Position numbers and translations under genes: made by a program. This document shows positions 10,131 to 19,869 of a stretch of DNA of 64,000 bases, in pieces. Source of the stretch: Pelodera strongyloides (taxonomy: Eukaryota > Nematoda > Chromadorea > Rhabditida > Rhabditidae); the NCBI GenBank assembly GCA_036852015.1, contig JAANDG010000261.1, forward strand, positions 1 to 64,000, read 5' to 3'. Below the pieces are notes generated by a model, which was not told where the DNA came from, did no database searches, and saw only the letters and a program-made list of their open reading frames with translations. Numbering within the stretch: position 1 is the stretch's first letter; every line of letters starts with the position of its first letter.

Positions 10131-13100
10131 AATTAGGGGTGGGTTCCAATGTTTCTCCATATTGATTTAATGCGGAATACCGGCCGGTTTTTGAAACGTA
10201 TCTCAAGTACTTGCATTCCTATGCATTTATGCAACGTGGGGTCTGTTAGGAAGTGAGCTAAAAGGTATTATATTAGGTCGCACTTCCTATAGATTTCGAT
10301 AGACATTTAGCATATCACTATTGTCTGTGTTACCTCAATAACATAACTATTAGTATATGAGACTAGCTATATAAGACGATGATATTACTGATAAGATGTC
10401 ACAGCCCCCGCTGAATAAAGTTTTCATCTTCAACTGGTGTGCCGCTACAACAAATTGGCGTTCAGGATTCGGATTCGAAACAGCGGATTTTCGAAACAAC
10501 TGGAGTTTCGAAATAGCTGGAGTTTCGAAAGTGGCGATTCGAAAGTGACTTTGAGGCTTGATCGTACAATATTCTTACTTTCAAGACTCAAAGTAACGCC
10601 AACACAGATCGGTAGTACATTATTCTTACTGATGATTGAGTACAGTATTCTTGCTCTGTGGTTTTGGTAACTTTCGATACCATTTGATAACCCACTGGTG
10701 TAAAATGACGAAATAGGAGGACACCGCGACCATGATGGCGAAGCTGATGGAGATGTTTCTGGAGACCACAAAGAAATTGGAGGAACGCGCTCAGAAGATG
10801 GAGGAGCGTGCAGAAAGGCGTGAGCAATTTTTGCTCAAGAGGCTAACTAGAACAGGAAGGATCGTTTCGGTGCCGGTTTAGGAGACTGCGACGGTAGCGG
10901 CTGCACTGGCTAGTCGTATCGTCATATTCGAGTGTGATGAGGAGACCGGATGTACTTTCGACAAGTGGATCACACGTTTCGAGGACGTTGTGAAGTTGGA
11001 AGGATCGTCACTGGAGGAAGCGGATCGAACAAGCCTGCTCGTCAGCAAGCTTGATTCCAGGAGCTACGCCATGTATGTGGATCATATTTTGCCGAAGAAG
11101 CCAGCGGAAGCTTCTTACGAGGAGACGAAGACTGTGCTTGAGGAGCTATTTGGAGAGAATTGCTCTCTGTTCCGGCGAAGATTCAACGCGTTCCGAGTGG
11201 TCGAGCAGGAAACAGAGGATTTGTATGCGGCTCGTGTAAACCAGTTACACGAGAGAGGGCGTGTGAAGGAGATGACCGAGTACGATTGCAAGTGCATGCT
11301 GTTCGTTGCAGGGAAGCAAGAAGGCAAGTGGAAGGACTTGCCAAAGCGTTTGATTCGTCGACTAGAGGTTGGTGCAGGTGAAGGCACGAAGCTGGGACCT
11401 CGTCACCGAATGTGAATTGTCGATGAGCCTGTTGAAGGACGCTGTGGTGCATGTGTAAGAGGAAAATGCTTTCGTCGCTCGTGTGGATAATAAGAAGTGG
11501 ACCCCGAGGAGGTTCTCGCCCTCGCCTGTTCGATGCTCACCTAGCAAGGATCACGACAGGAACAAGGACTACTCAAGAAGGAAAGAAACTTTTTTTTGTC
11601 ATAATGTCGGAACCCAAGCCTTTTCAACAAATTTTCGCCAATACACAATGGGACTGAAACATACGAAAAGCATTGCCTCATGTGAGGGTCGAACCTTCGA
11701 CCTCTCGCTTTAGAGCCAAGCGCCTGTTGCGCTCGCTATAGCGCCTTTTGGAAACACATAGAAGCAATCGGCCGAAGTCCGATTCATCCCGCCGGAGAAG
11801 AGCCCGTAGGCTCTTCATCCGGCTGGTTGATAATATGGTAGATGGCCGATAATAGTCACAATACGAAAATTGCATACAATTATCTCTGGTCCCCGTGGCT
11901 GGGCCATGCTCAAGAGCTATCTCACATTATCTCACAGCTGATGTTCCGCAGCCGTATTGCACTGGTACGCCAAACAGTGTTAGAAGTGCAGATAGCGTGA
12001 CAGGGCTCTATGTTTATGGGATTACAACAATGTATGGATTTTGCTTCCAAGTATGGGAAAATATATTGGCACCACACGAGAAGATATATATATGACAGCG
12101 TCCCGTGGCAGGTAGCCACGGGACTATATTTTTCGAGCGTTCATAAACTGTGCATTCACGCCTCGTTTTTGCATTTTCTTATGATGCGGATAACTCTTAA
12201 AGGTGTATGCAAAATCGTACGCGAGATGCACATTTGATACTTGGAAGCAGGCCATACATTGAAAACCCATAAGAGATTGTTATGATAGACAGAAGGCAGA
12301 AGTTGAATAACAAGGCTCTAATAATAATAATAATTTATTTCCAGTTGCATGATTCATTCAGATGATAAAAGGTAGTAATACTGTAAATGGAAAATCAAAG
12401 AAAAGAGAAAAAAAAATACTAAAGCCACTGTGGCCACTAAAGATAACCGTACCGTAGGGGGAAATAAGAGTAAAACAGGGTGATAACGTATCATAACGTT
12501 TATGCGGAGTGGTTCTACATCTTCTAGGCTCTCCAGTAGGGATAATTGAATGTAACTTTCGTATTGTGACTTTTAGCAGCCATATCATCAATAGCAAAAA
12601 TTCAATATAGTGCGCCGTGAGCTTACCCCATCCCTTTAAAGGGATCAGCTCACCTTAAATTGTGTCTGTTTTTTTTGTTTCTTTATTTTCTATAAGGGAT
12701 AGTAAAAATTTGGGATAGAAAAAGTAGTGTTCAATTTCAATACTCACGAAGATATTGGGTGATAAAGTGGTGGATTGATCGGGCAGAAATGCAAAAGGGG
12801 CAATTTAGGATAATTGCCCTTTTTGCATTTCGGCCTTACAGCAAACAAAAGGTTGTTAGTTTAACAACTTGTCTGCTACTTACATTTTTCACAAAATAAC
12901 TATATTTACCTGTATGCCCATTGTCCGCAGCAATTGCAATTGGATAGAATTTTTCGTCTTCTGCGAGACCACATTTTTCCTAATCATTCGCAATGCCAGC
13001 ACCATTAATAGAAAGAAAATGACGACAATTCCCAACACACTTATAAGAAAGAAGAACACTATTATCTTGAAGTGTACCCCATCAACAATGAGTATATACA

Positions 13101-15014
13101 CCTGATTAATCGAGATTTTGTACGGGAGTGTTCGTTGTATATTAACAAACATCTGAAATATCAAAACAAAGCGTCAATGAACAACGGAAATCGACCAGAT
13201 TGTCGTTACAAAAAAAAAACAAGCCTTAGATTTAGAAGAAACCATAAGACTTACATCTTCACTAACTGTCTCCTGTGGTTGAAGAACGCAGAGCCCCATA
13301 AATGCAAAGACGTAACTAGAAGAAATCAAAAATATTTTTGGTTTCTTGCTGCGTTTCAATATCGAGGTCATAGGAAGCGTGCACTCATAGCGATAAAATA
13401 CACTGTGTATGAGCGTGAAACTCGAAGAACCTCCGCTCACATAGAAGATTGCCTGGAAAAGAACTTGTTTTTAGGTAATAGTTTTGTATTGCTAATTGTA
13501 AGCGGCAATTGACAATAGCATTCCGTACAAGGAGACACAACAATGTAGAACGTATCCCACACTGGGGAAACTCGGTTGGGGTGCCGCACCTGTACGGCAC
13601 GGAAAAGTAGAGCGGCACCAGGTACGCACCAGCCAGGCTCTAGTTTTGGGAGTTTGGTGGAGGTCAGAAAAAGTGTGGGTGCGGCATATGTGCGAAACTG
13701 GAGCCTGGGTGCGACACAGGTGCTAAACTGGTGCCGATTTGGAGCCAAGTGCCTGTGCACATAAAGTACGCGATACTCAAAATCGGTCTACGCAGCGTCC
13801 ATTTTTCGCTGCCTCACTTTACGTTTTTCTTTTAAATACTTTGTTTTGTTTTGTTTTTCTCAGAATTAAGTTGAATTTGCTCAGTGTTTATTAAAAAGTG
13901 TCTGGTACAGTCAATACATAATTTCAGGAAAATTGCTAGTGCTATGTCTACACTCTAGGAACAATATTCTGTTATTTATTTATAATACAGTCACTAATCA
14001 CTAATCACAACGATTAGCATAGAACGTGCCTGGAAAAATACTAAACCCATTAAACTGAATGTTAAAAGTAGTCGAAACCTATGAGTTTAAAATGTGTGTG
14101 AATGCTGACCCACCGCAGATACATTCCTGCTCACGTATTTGGCGATTCCTAAGGTGACAACTCCATGAAATTCACTGTCATATATTGAAGTAAGTGGAAG
14201 CAACTCATTGAGGACAATACTCACTAACAACATCGCCATCTGGAAGATCAAATTCTTTGTCAGAAATGTAGAACAGAATTTTCTTATAGACCCGAGGGGT
14301 TTCGTTTGGGGAAGCGTATTGCGATAGCCTCATTTCGCTAGGCTCAAAGCTTCATTCCAGAGTCATGCCCGCAGCCAGAGAGACCCGAAAAGCTAATGTC
14401 GTTATCGTTTCCGTAAAGGGAACGTCAATGCAGATTCCTGGATAATGTATCAGGCGTTCTCAAAAATCGAGTTTAAAACAAAAGACCCCCGCCAGCACAG
14501 GTTGTAGTGCGTCATCTGTCTTGTCGGTCTGTCTGCTCCCTATTTTTTTTTAGATGCTGTCTACTGCGCGCGGTGAAAAAGTCTTTTTTTGCAGCTCATC
14601 TAGAAAAGACGGTGTGAGCACGCGTTTCACAAAATCCAAAAAAAAACGAACTCTAGTGAAGGCATTTTTTGGAGGCGTTTGCAATTGTTTTTCTTTTTAT
14701 CCACAAGTTTTCGTTGATTTTTATTTTCACTTTCCTTACCTAGAAAATAAGTCACCTCACGAAGTGGTCACCAAATGAGCTAGCCCATAAAAAAGCAAAT
14801 ATGTATGTTTCTGAAAAGGTTGCAAAAAAATAACTGAAAGAATACGTAGCTAATTTACCTGATGAGCTATTACATATGATTTATATATTTTTTGTGACTC
14901 TGGGGTCGCAATACATATAACATACGTGACGAAGATATTCACTAGACAAGAAACGGCGAATATGGAATGTCTGAGGAAGTTGAAACTAGCATCTGAATAA
15001 CCCGTCATATTCAT
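9673..15014 (-). CDS. serpentine chemoreceptor (nematode 7TM GPCR), copy 1
   Basis: Five in-phase exons: 15014-14859, 14239-14114, 13452-13255, 13152-12910 and 9763-9673, about 271 codons. All have GT..AG borders. Exon 1 begins MNMTGYSDASFNF and carries TM1 (SCLVNIFVTYVICIATPES). Exon 2 has LVSIVLNELLPL. Exon 3 has FYRYECTLPM. Exon 4 has a TM5-like helix and the motif KNSIQLQLLRTMGIQ. Exon 5 has CLLIICPVLVGVLTTF (TM6-like). The layout and LQ..LL..(G)IQ motif fit the Str/Srh superfamily of nematode chemoreceptors, which sit in sensory cilia membranes. The TM7/C-terminal exon was not found downstream of 9673, so the gene may be truncated. Intron 4 is over 3 kb and is filled with retroelement debris. 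The start was chosen because copy 2 is frameshifted upstream of this Met. Confidence 0.72.
10167..10300. mobile_element. partial TTAA foldback (CCGGCCGG family)
   Basis: Carries the terminal phrase GGAATACCGGCCGGTTTTTG and the internal phrase CCTATGCATTTATGCAACG, matching the elements at 27537 and 40016. Only one end is recognisable. Confidence 0.6.
10731..11415 (+). pseudogene. retrotransposon gag fragment
   Basis: An open frame (10990-11415 from its first Met) extends upstream in the same frame, across one stop, to about 10731. The upstream part is a Lys/Glu/Arg-rich coiled region (KLEERAQKMEERAERR). The ORF has features of Ty3/gypsy Gag: FDKWITRFEDV, SLLVSKLDSRSY, VLEELFGENCSLFRRRF and YDCKCMLFVAG. 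It resembles the Gag part of the LTR element at 18,142-22,820 in layout but not closely in sequence. No zinc knuckle, protease or LTR follows, so it is a truncated relic. It lies inside intron 4 of the copy 1 receptor on the opposite strand. Confidence 0.65.
11665..11757 (-). repeat. tRNA-like sequence (SINE head or tRNA pseudogene)
   Basis: On the minus strand, GGCGCTATAGCGAGCGC is followed 35 bp later by the B-box-like GGTTCGACCCTC. No proper acceptor stem forms, so it is not called a tRNA gene. It lies directly beside a two-hairpin repeat at 11765. Confidence 0.5.
11765..11832 (+). repeat. two-hairpin repeat, copy 1
   Basis: Hairpin 1 is AATCGGCCGAAGTCCGATT. Hairpin 2 has stem GAAGAGCC/GGCTCTTC around CGTA, inside an outer CCGG/CCGG stem. 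The second copy is at 26,099-26,164 and has partly compensated differences. Confidence 0.75.
12020..12263. repeat. short inverted repeat around a hairpin
   Basis: TTGCTTCCAAGTATGGG near 12040 is the partial reverse complement of GATACTTGGAAGCAGGCC near 12236. Between them sits a perfect small hairpin, TCCCGTGGC/GCCACGGGA, near 12102-12125. Possibly a degraded foldback. Confidence 0.5.
12636..12835. mobile_element. half copy of 'GGGATCGGCTCACC' foldback
   Basis: Matches the left arm of the complete element at 43,237-43,598 (TTAAAGGGATCAGCTCACC, then CTTTATTTTCTATAAGGGAT and CTCACGAAGATATTGGGTG) but lacks the right arm. It ends in the short hairpin GGGCAATT..AATTGCCC near 12798-12824. It lies in intron 4 of receptor copy 1. 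Confidence 0.8.
13560..13765. repeat. GC-rich degenerate minisatellite in receptor intron 2
   Basis: GGTGCCGCACC, GTGCGGC, GGTGCGACACAGGTGC, AACTGGTGCCG and similar phrases recur in both orientations. The paralogous intron of copy 2 instead holds the 28,081-28,840 repeat at about the same place. Confidence 0.6.
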
Positions 15015-15234
15015 ATTGATATCTTTAAGTTGCGACAGCTTCTGAACAAAATTGTGAGCGTAATAGGTCATTCGAAAAAAGAGCCTGAAAAGAGCCTGAA
15101 ACACCTGCATGATGCACCTGCCTTTTCCCAACCTTACGTTTTATTTTCATAGTTAAACTTGTCTGTAACATTTGGTTTCACTGAATAACACTACCATTTG
15201 AGTAACTTTTTTTTTGAATGAGAGCAATCATGGC

Positions 15235-15281
<47 letters not shown>

Positions 15282-18141
15282 TATGTTATAAAAAAAACAA
15301 TATCTCGGATGAAAGTGTTACTTTAACCGAAAGGGTTGGTGGATTGCAAAAAGCGCAATGTGGCTCTCACCCGGAACATGCCTCCCTAAGTATTCTCTAA
15401 TAAGACTGTTTATATCTGTTTGCCATTAAAGGTGCTCTATGTTAAGCAAATTGTTACCCGTAACAAAAGCTAGCATAGCATTGGACTGTGAATCGAGAGA
15501 GCGTGTGCTGCTGTGGGTTCGAATCCCGCCAGCGGCAAAGATTTTGTATCGTTCTCTTTCGATTGTGAATAGAAATTTTCTTTATGAAGGGATTTCGTTG
15601 TGGAGACACCAACAAAAAAAAGTAAACTATTCTCCTTTATATAATAAGATTATGTTGTATTAAGCGTGGGTTTATTTTATGGCACACTACGTTCTCGGAC
15701 GCGCAGACGCGCGCGTAGCTAGGCGCGCAAATTGGAGTGCACGCGCAGCTATCCGCGCTTTTGTGAACGCGCGCGTACTTTGGCGCGTTCCGCGCAGTTA
15801 GCAAACTACGCGGGTAGGTGCGCGGTAAAATGGGGTTTTTATTTCGTGCGTGGAGTACCGTACCCAGCATACTGTACTTGCCGCAAAACTGCCGGAAAAA
15901 GTGCAAAAGCGTTCAAACGGTGCACAAAAAAAGTTCCGAAACTAAATTTTTTCAAGTATAAGATGTTTATCCTTGTTATTATTCTTTTTTCTTATGTTTG
16001 ACTTTGTTGTTAGCGCATCGTTAAGCTTATAGTCAGTTGTTCCAGCTTATAACGTGAAGTTTGCCTACAAATTGCAAGATTGCGCTTATATCGACTTTTT
16101 GTGTTGTTATGTATTATACATAAAACTTTAAGAGGATTGCAGTTCATGATGGATGGATGGGTTCGTCTATCGGGACTTCGAATGCACCACAGTACAATGC
16201 TCAAGGTATGTATTCAAGTGCCGTTTGTTGTCTAAAGTTCTTTCGTATAAATGAGTGCTTATTTTTATGGCTGCATCCACAAATGTTCTAGGTTTCAATG
16301 GACATCACATATGATCCCATTCTTTAAGCGATTGAACAGCTTCATGGCGTTTTCCAGGTAGTTTTCTTTGATATTCCCGTTTTACTTATGAATTTTTCGT
16401 GCAGTTTGCAGAAGTGTTTCCTAATCATTATGTAATTTTCTTTATGCTTGCTTCAGAGGCCATATTCAACATTCGATTCCCTGAGATACTGCCTTTTGCC
16501 TTGACATTCTCGCTGTAGAATTCGAATGATATTTTGTATGTCACCAGCACCAGTGAGCACTCAGAGAAGTTATCAATTCCTATGTGAATATAGCCGTAAC
16601 TTTTTGAATCATCAAAATTTTAGATTGAATTGCAGTGCTGCCCTGCACCCGAACCAGGACCAAAATTCGCTACAGAGTACAGCTTCTCCCCAAGAAATGG
16701 GTTTCGGGTTTACCGGATAGCCTGCTGCATGGTGTGCTGTGATTAGGTTTGTCCTGCTGTATGTTGATGTTATTTTATGTCTAAATTCGTAAAGTACTTT
16801 GGCGTATGACTTAAACCGAGTCGAATTCCTGCAAATGTTTATGTTGCTAAAAGTCAATATGTTGAACGATAACGTATTCAGTTTAGATCACAAACAAATC
16901 TCTCCGTTGGCGACGGGTACAACACAATCTACATTCAACAGGTAAATAAGGGCTTATTTGCTTTGTAGTCTTTAAGAAGTTACAGTGTTCTATATTGTGT
17001 AGCTTCATTAAATAAGGTTTGGCGCGTTGTGTGTTGTCTCTTCTCTGGACACAGACACATGGTAAATATACATTGGTAATTATGTAATTTTCTTTCAAGC
17101 TATGTTCTTATTTTGTATGTAGTAGTATGTGGCTTATGTAATAACTGAGGGTCAATAAATCAGCAAATAAACAATTAAGTTGTGTACTTACGTACTGTTT
17201 CTTACTGTTTTCAGGTTTACTTGCGAAATGGTTGGCGGCGGATACGTGGATGGGCAATCGCTACTAAATTGGACGAACGATAACCGGCGGTGAACTCCTG
17301 GACGTTTCACTTTGCTGCGGTTGAAGTATGAAGAGCAACAAAGGACTCGAGGCTTCCGAGCGCTCAACAAACGGTGTCACGCCTGACTCCGTACGAGGGT
17401 TTGGTGATTAAAAATGCCTTGGCTCGATAGCGATAAGCGATTTTGTTAAGCTCGAGCCACTTGTCCATATCATCTGTCTAGTTTCCTCCTCAGAATTGTT
17501 AATTTGTATAATCGGGATAGTATTTTTTTATTATTCTTCTATGGATCTTTTACATTTGAGAGGTATATTATCGTAGCACATTAGACTTATGTATTAAATT
17601 GCACCAAGAGAATGTGCATCCAGATTGGTGATAATTACAGTTAGTTGCAGATCATGACTGATGCGTGTTATTACTCGTACTCGTTTAGTTTATTAGTCTT
17701 GCAACCACGTAGTTTTTTGATATTTTAGTTAGGTGCTCTTTTTGTTATTTATCATAACTTATGTTTTCTTTTTGATTCCTAGAACCGGCCGGCACAGTAT
17801 AAGGATCCTAAAGTTGCCAGTTGTTACTTGTTAGCGTACGCACCTCATTGAATACATATAATAATAATAATAATAATTTATTGACACATTATATAAAATA
17901 TATAAGTGTGCATCATATAAATGATGAAAATTAAGCCACATGTAACGATTAGCTTGAGGTTCGTTTATAAGAAAAGAGTAACACCTTGCAACAAATCAAT
18001 TACCAATAAGATTGAGTGTTTCGCCATAGTTGATTTTTTGAATTTTTGTGCATTACCTCAGGAAATAAAACAATAACATAACACACACAATAGTGAATTA
18101 TAACATAAATCTATATACTACGGCATGCCTAAGAATAGTTT
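15015..18141. other. intergenic, repeats but no gene
   Basis: Contains a 43-base A run (15236-15278), a SINE (15469-15655) and a GC-rich block of CGCGC-type words (15680-15830). An isolated open exon-like stretch follows a TTTTCAG acceptor at 17215 (to about 17296). A second exon-like stretch near 16612-16730 has no partner. AATAATAAT microsatellite sequence sits at 17,858-17,880. No gene could be assembled. Confidence 0.45.
15469..15655 (+). mobile_element. tRNA-derived SINE, copy 1
   Basis: Begins GCTAGCATAG, has a B box in GTGGGTTCGAATCCCGCC, then a body with AAAGATTTTGTATCG, GAAATTTTCTTTATGAAGG and CTCCTTTATATAATAAG. The copy at 25,742-25,943 (minus) shares head and body. This copy has lost the A-box segment that the other retains. 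The shared tRNA-like head plus unrelated body is the hallmark of a tRNA-derived SINE. Confidence 0.75.
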
Positions 18142-18473
18142 TGTTATGTTTCACAGATATTCGTCTGTACAAACAGATACTGAGCGACAAGAGTAGACGA
18201 GAATAGTAACAGTGTTTATTAGCAATACAGAAGGCGGTTGTATAGCTGATATAATGAGCAATGAGTGTTAGGCAGTAGCCCTTATATACTAGTGGCTACG
18301 TGCAGAAACACACAATCATGCCAACGGGCAATTACTATTACTAGAGAGTGAAACATTGATCTTCCAAAGACTAAAGATCAATGAGCAACTGTAAGTGATA
18401 ACTGAAACACAATGATAGTGATCAAACTACATACAATAATTAATCTTAGGTATATATACAGTAATACCTAACA
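18142..18473 (-). repeat. 3' LTR of element 1
   Basis: 332 bp, TGTTA..TAACA ends, matching the 22489-22820 LTR with one visible C/T difference. It contains TATATAC and AATAAT-type AT-rich segments compatible with promoter and poly(A) functions. Confidence 0.95.
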
Positions 18474-18528
18474 CCTCCAACCTTAGTATTTAAGTTATAC
18501 TTAAAAAGAAACAACAATAACACTATGC

Positions 18529-19869
18529 TTAGTAGCGCTTATTAGACGGGTTGATCTCCATCTTCGTTGTTGGCTTCCTTGCACGGCTGGATCGACGTAG
18601 TGGCGGCGGCGTAGTTGTCACAGCTGGTTGCGGCGTAGAGGCAGCATCTTCGAAAACCTCCTCATCATCCGGAACAACGTCTTGTACCGTCGGTGCGGTA
18701 GTACATTCAACTGTTTCAGTGGTATCAGTTGACGGCTGAGTCTTTGGCATAGGTTTAGACTCTTTCAGGTTCGACTGGGGTAGTGGATTAATGTCGAATG
18801 CATCAAGCAAGATGTCGTAGGCTCGACTTCGGGTGGTGACAGTTCTCGGCCTCATCTGGTTAGCATGTCGACGGATAAGGTTCTTGCGTCCTTCAATCCT
18901 CACATCGTACATCACTGTACCGTTCTTCTTCACTACCGTAGCTTCCATCCAAGTAGGCTTACTCGGAACTTTGTAGTCATAGATGTAGACTAAGTCTCCG
19001 GGATTGAAGACTGTAGCCTTCGAACCGCGTTTCTTGTTAAACTGCTTCTCCATACGTTCGTCCTTGACGATCTTCCTCTCAGGCCTGGGTTTCAACAAAT
19101 CCCACGATGTGCGCAGCTTTCGATTCAGAAATGCTTCAGCTGGCGACTTCCCTTCAGGAACTGTAGATGACGGCGTCATCCTGTATGATAGCAGAAACGT
19201 CTGAAGATTCTCTGCCGGGCTTCCCTCCCCCTTCAATTTCAGCAGCGCCCGCTTGAAAGTGTCGACGAACCTCTCCGCTTGTCCGTTCGATTGCGGGTGG
19301 AATGGTGACGATCTCATATGTCTGATTCCATTCTTTGCACAGAACAACGCGAATTCAGCACTGGTGAATTGTGTTCCGTTGTCTGTTACCAGCGTCTCTG
19401 GCATACCGAATTGCGAGAAAATCTTCTTCAGGTTGGAAATCGTAGCAGACGTCGTGATGCGATCCATGGCAACGATTTCTGGCCACTTACTATAAGCGTC
19501 AACGACAAGCAAATAGTACTTTCCTTCCAGTGGTCCAGCAAAATCAGCGTGTACTCGTTCCATTGGTGCACTCGCCTTGCTCCACGATTCCAAATTCGTC
19601 TTTGTCGGTGCTTTCTGAGCCCGATTACAATTTGCACAGGACTTCACCATGTTCTCAATCTCCTCGTCAACGAACGGCCAATAAACTAGCGATCTTGCGA
19701 GTGTTTTGGTGCGAACAATTCCTTGATGTCCCTGGTGCAACTGTCGAAGAATCCGTCCCTTGAGTGCGGCTGGAATGACTATCCTTTCACCAAACAAGAG
19801 GATTCCGTTCGATTCTGACAACCTCGTCAAAGGCATTTTGACATTCCTTGTTCCAGTTCCATTTGACAT
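18529..19869 (-). CDS. integrase (Pol C-terminal part) of LTR element 1
   Basis: A 446-codon open frame. The first ~25 codons are the out-of-frame overlap with the upstream ORF; recognisable integrase starts at GILLFGERIVIP. Domains in order: a zinc-binding HHCC region (HQGHQG to CANCNRAQ); a catalytic core with Asp in VHADFAGP, Asp in VTDNGTQF and Glu in QSNGQAERF; and a C-terminal DNA-binding tail with PGDLVYIYDYK. It is followed by a Thr/Pro-rich tail. Integrase inserts the cDNA into host DNA. There is no Met of its own at the domain start, so it would need a fusion or frameshift to be made. Confidence 0.9.
   Translation of the reverse strand: MSNGTGTRNVKMPLTRLSESNGILLFGERIVIPAALKGRILRQLHQGHQGIVRTKTLARSLVYWPFVDEEIENMVKSCANCNRAQKAPTKTNLESWSKASAPMERVHADFAGPLEGKYYLLVVDAYSKWPEIVAMDRITTSATISNLKKIFSQFGMPETLVTDNGTQFTSAEFALFCAKNGIRHMRSSPFHPQSNGQAERFVDTFKRALLKLKGEGSPAENLQTFLLSYRMTPSSTVPEGKSPAEAFLNRKLRTSWDLLKPRPERKIVKDERMEKQFNKKRGSKATVFNPGDLVYIYDYKVPSKPTWMEATVVKKNGTVMYDVRIEGRKNLIRRHANQMRPRTVTTRSRAYDILLDAFDINPLPQSNLKESKPMPKTQPSTDTTETVECTTAPTVQDVVPDDEEVFEDAASTPQPAVTTTPPPLRRSSRARKPTTKMEINPSNKRY

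Noticed and set aside
17215..17296. possible exon (VYLRNGWRRIRG..) after a good acceptor
   Set aside because: No partner exon, donor or family match in the 3 kb around it.
19318..19689. plus-strand frames across the LTR element
   Set aside because: Shadows of integrase and RT coding on the other strand.
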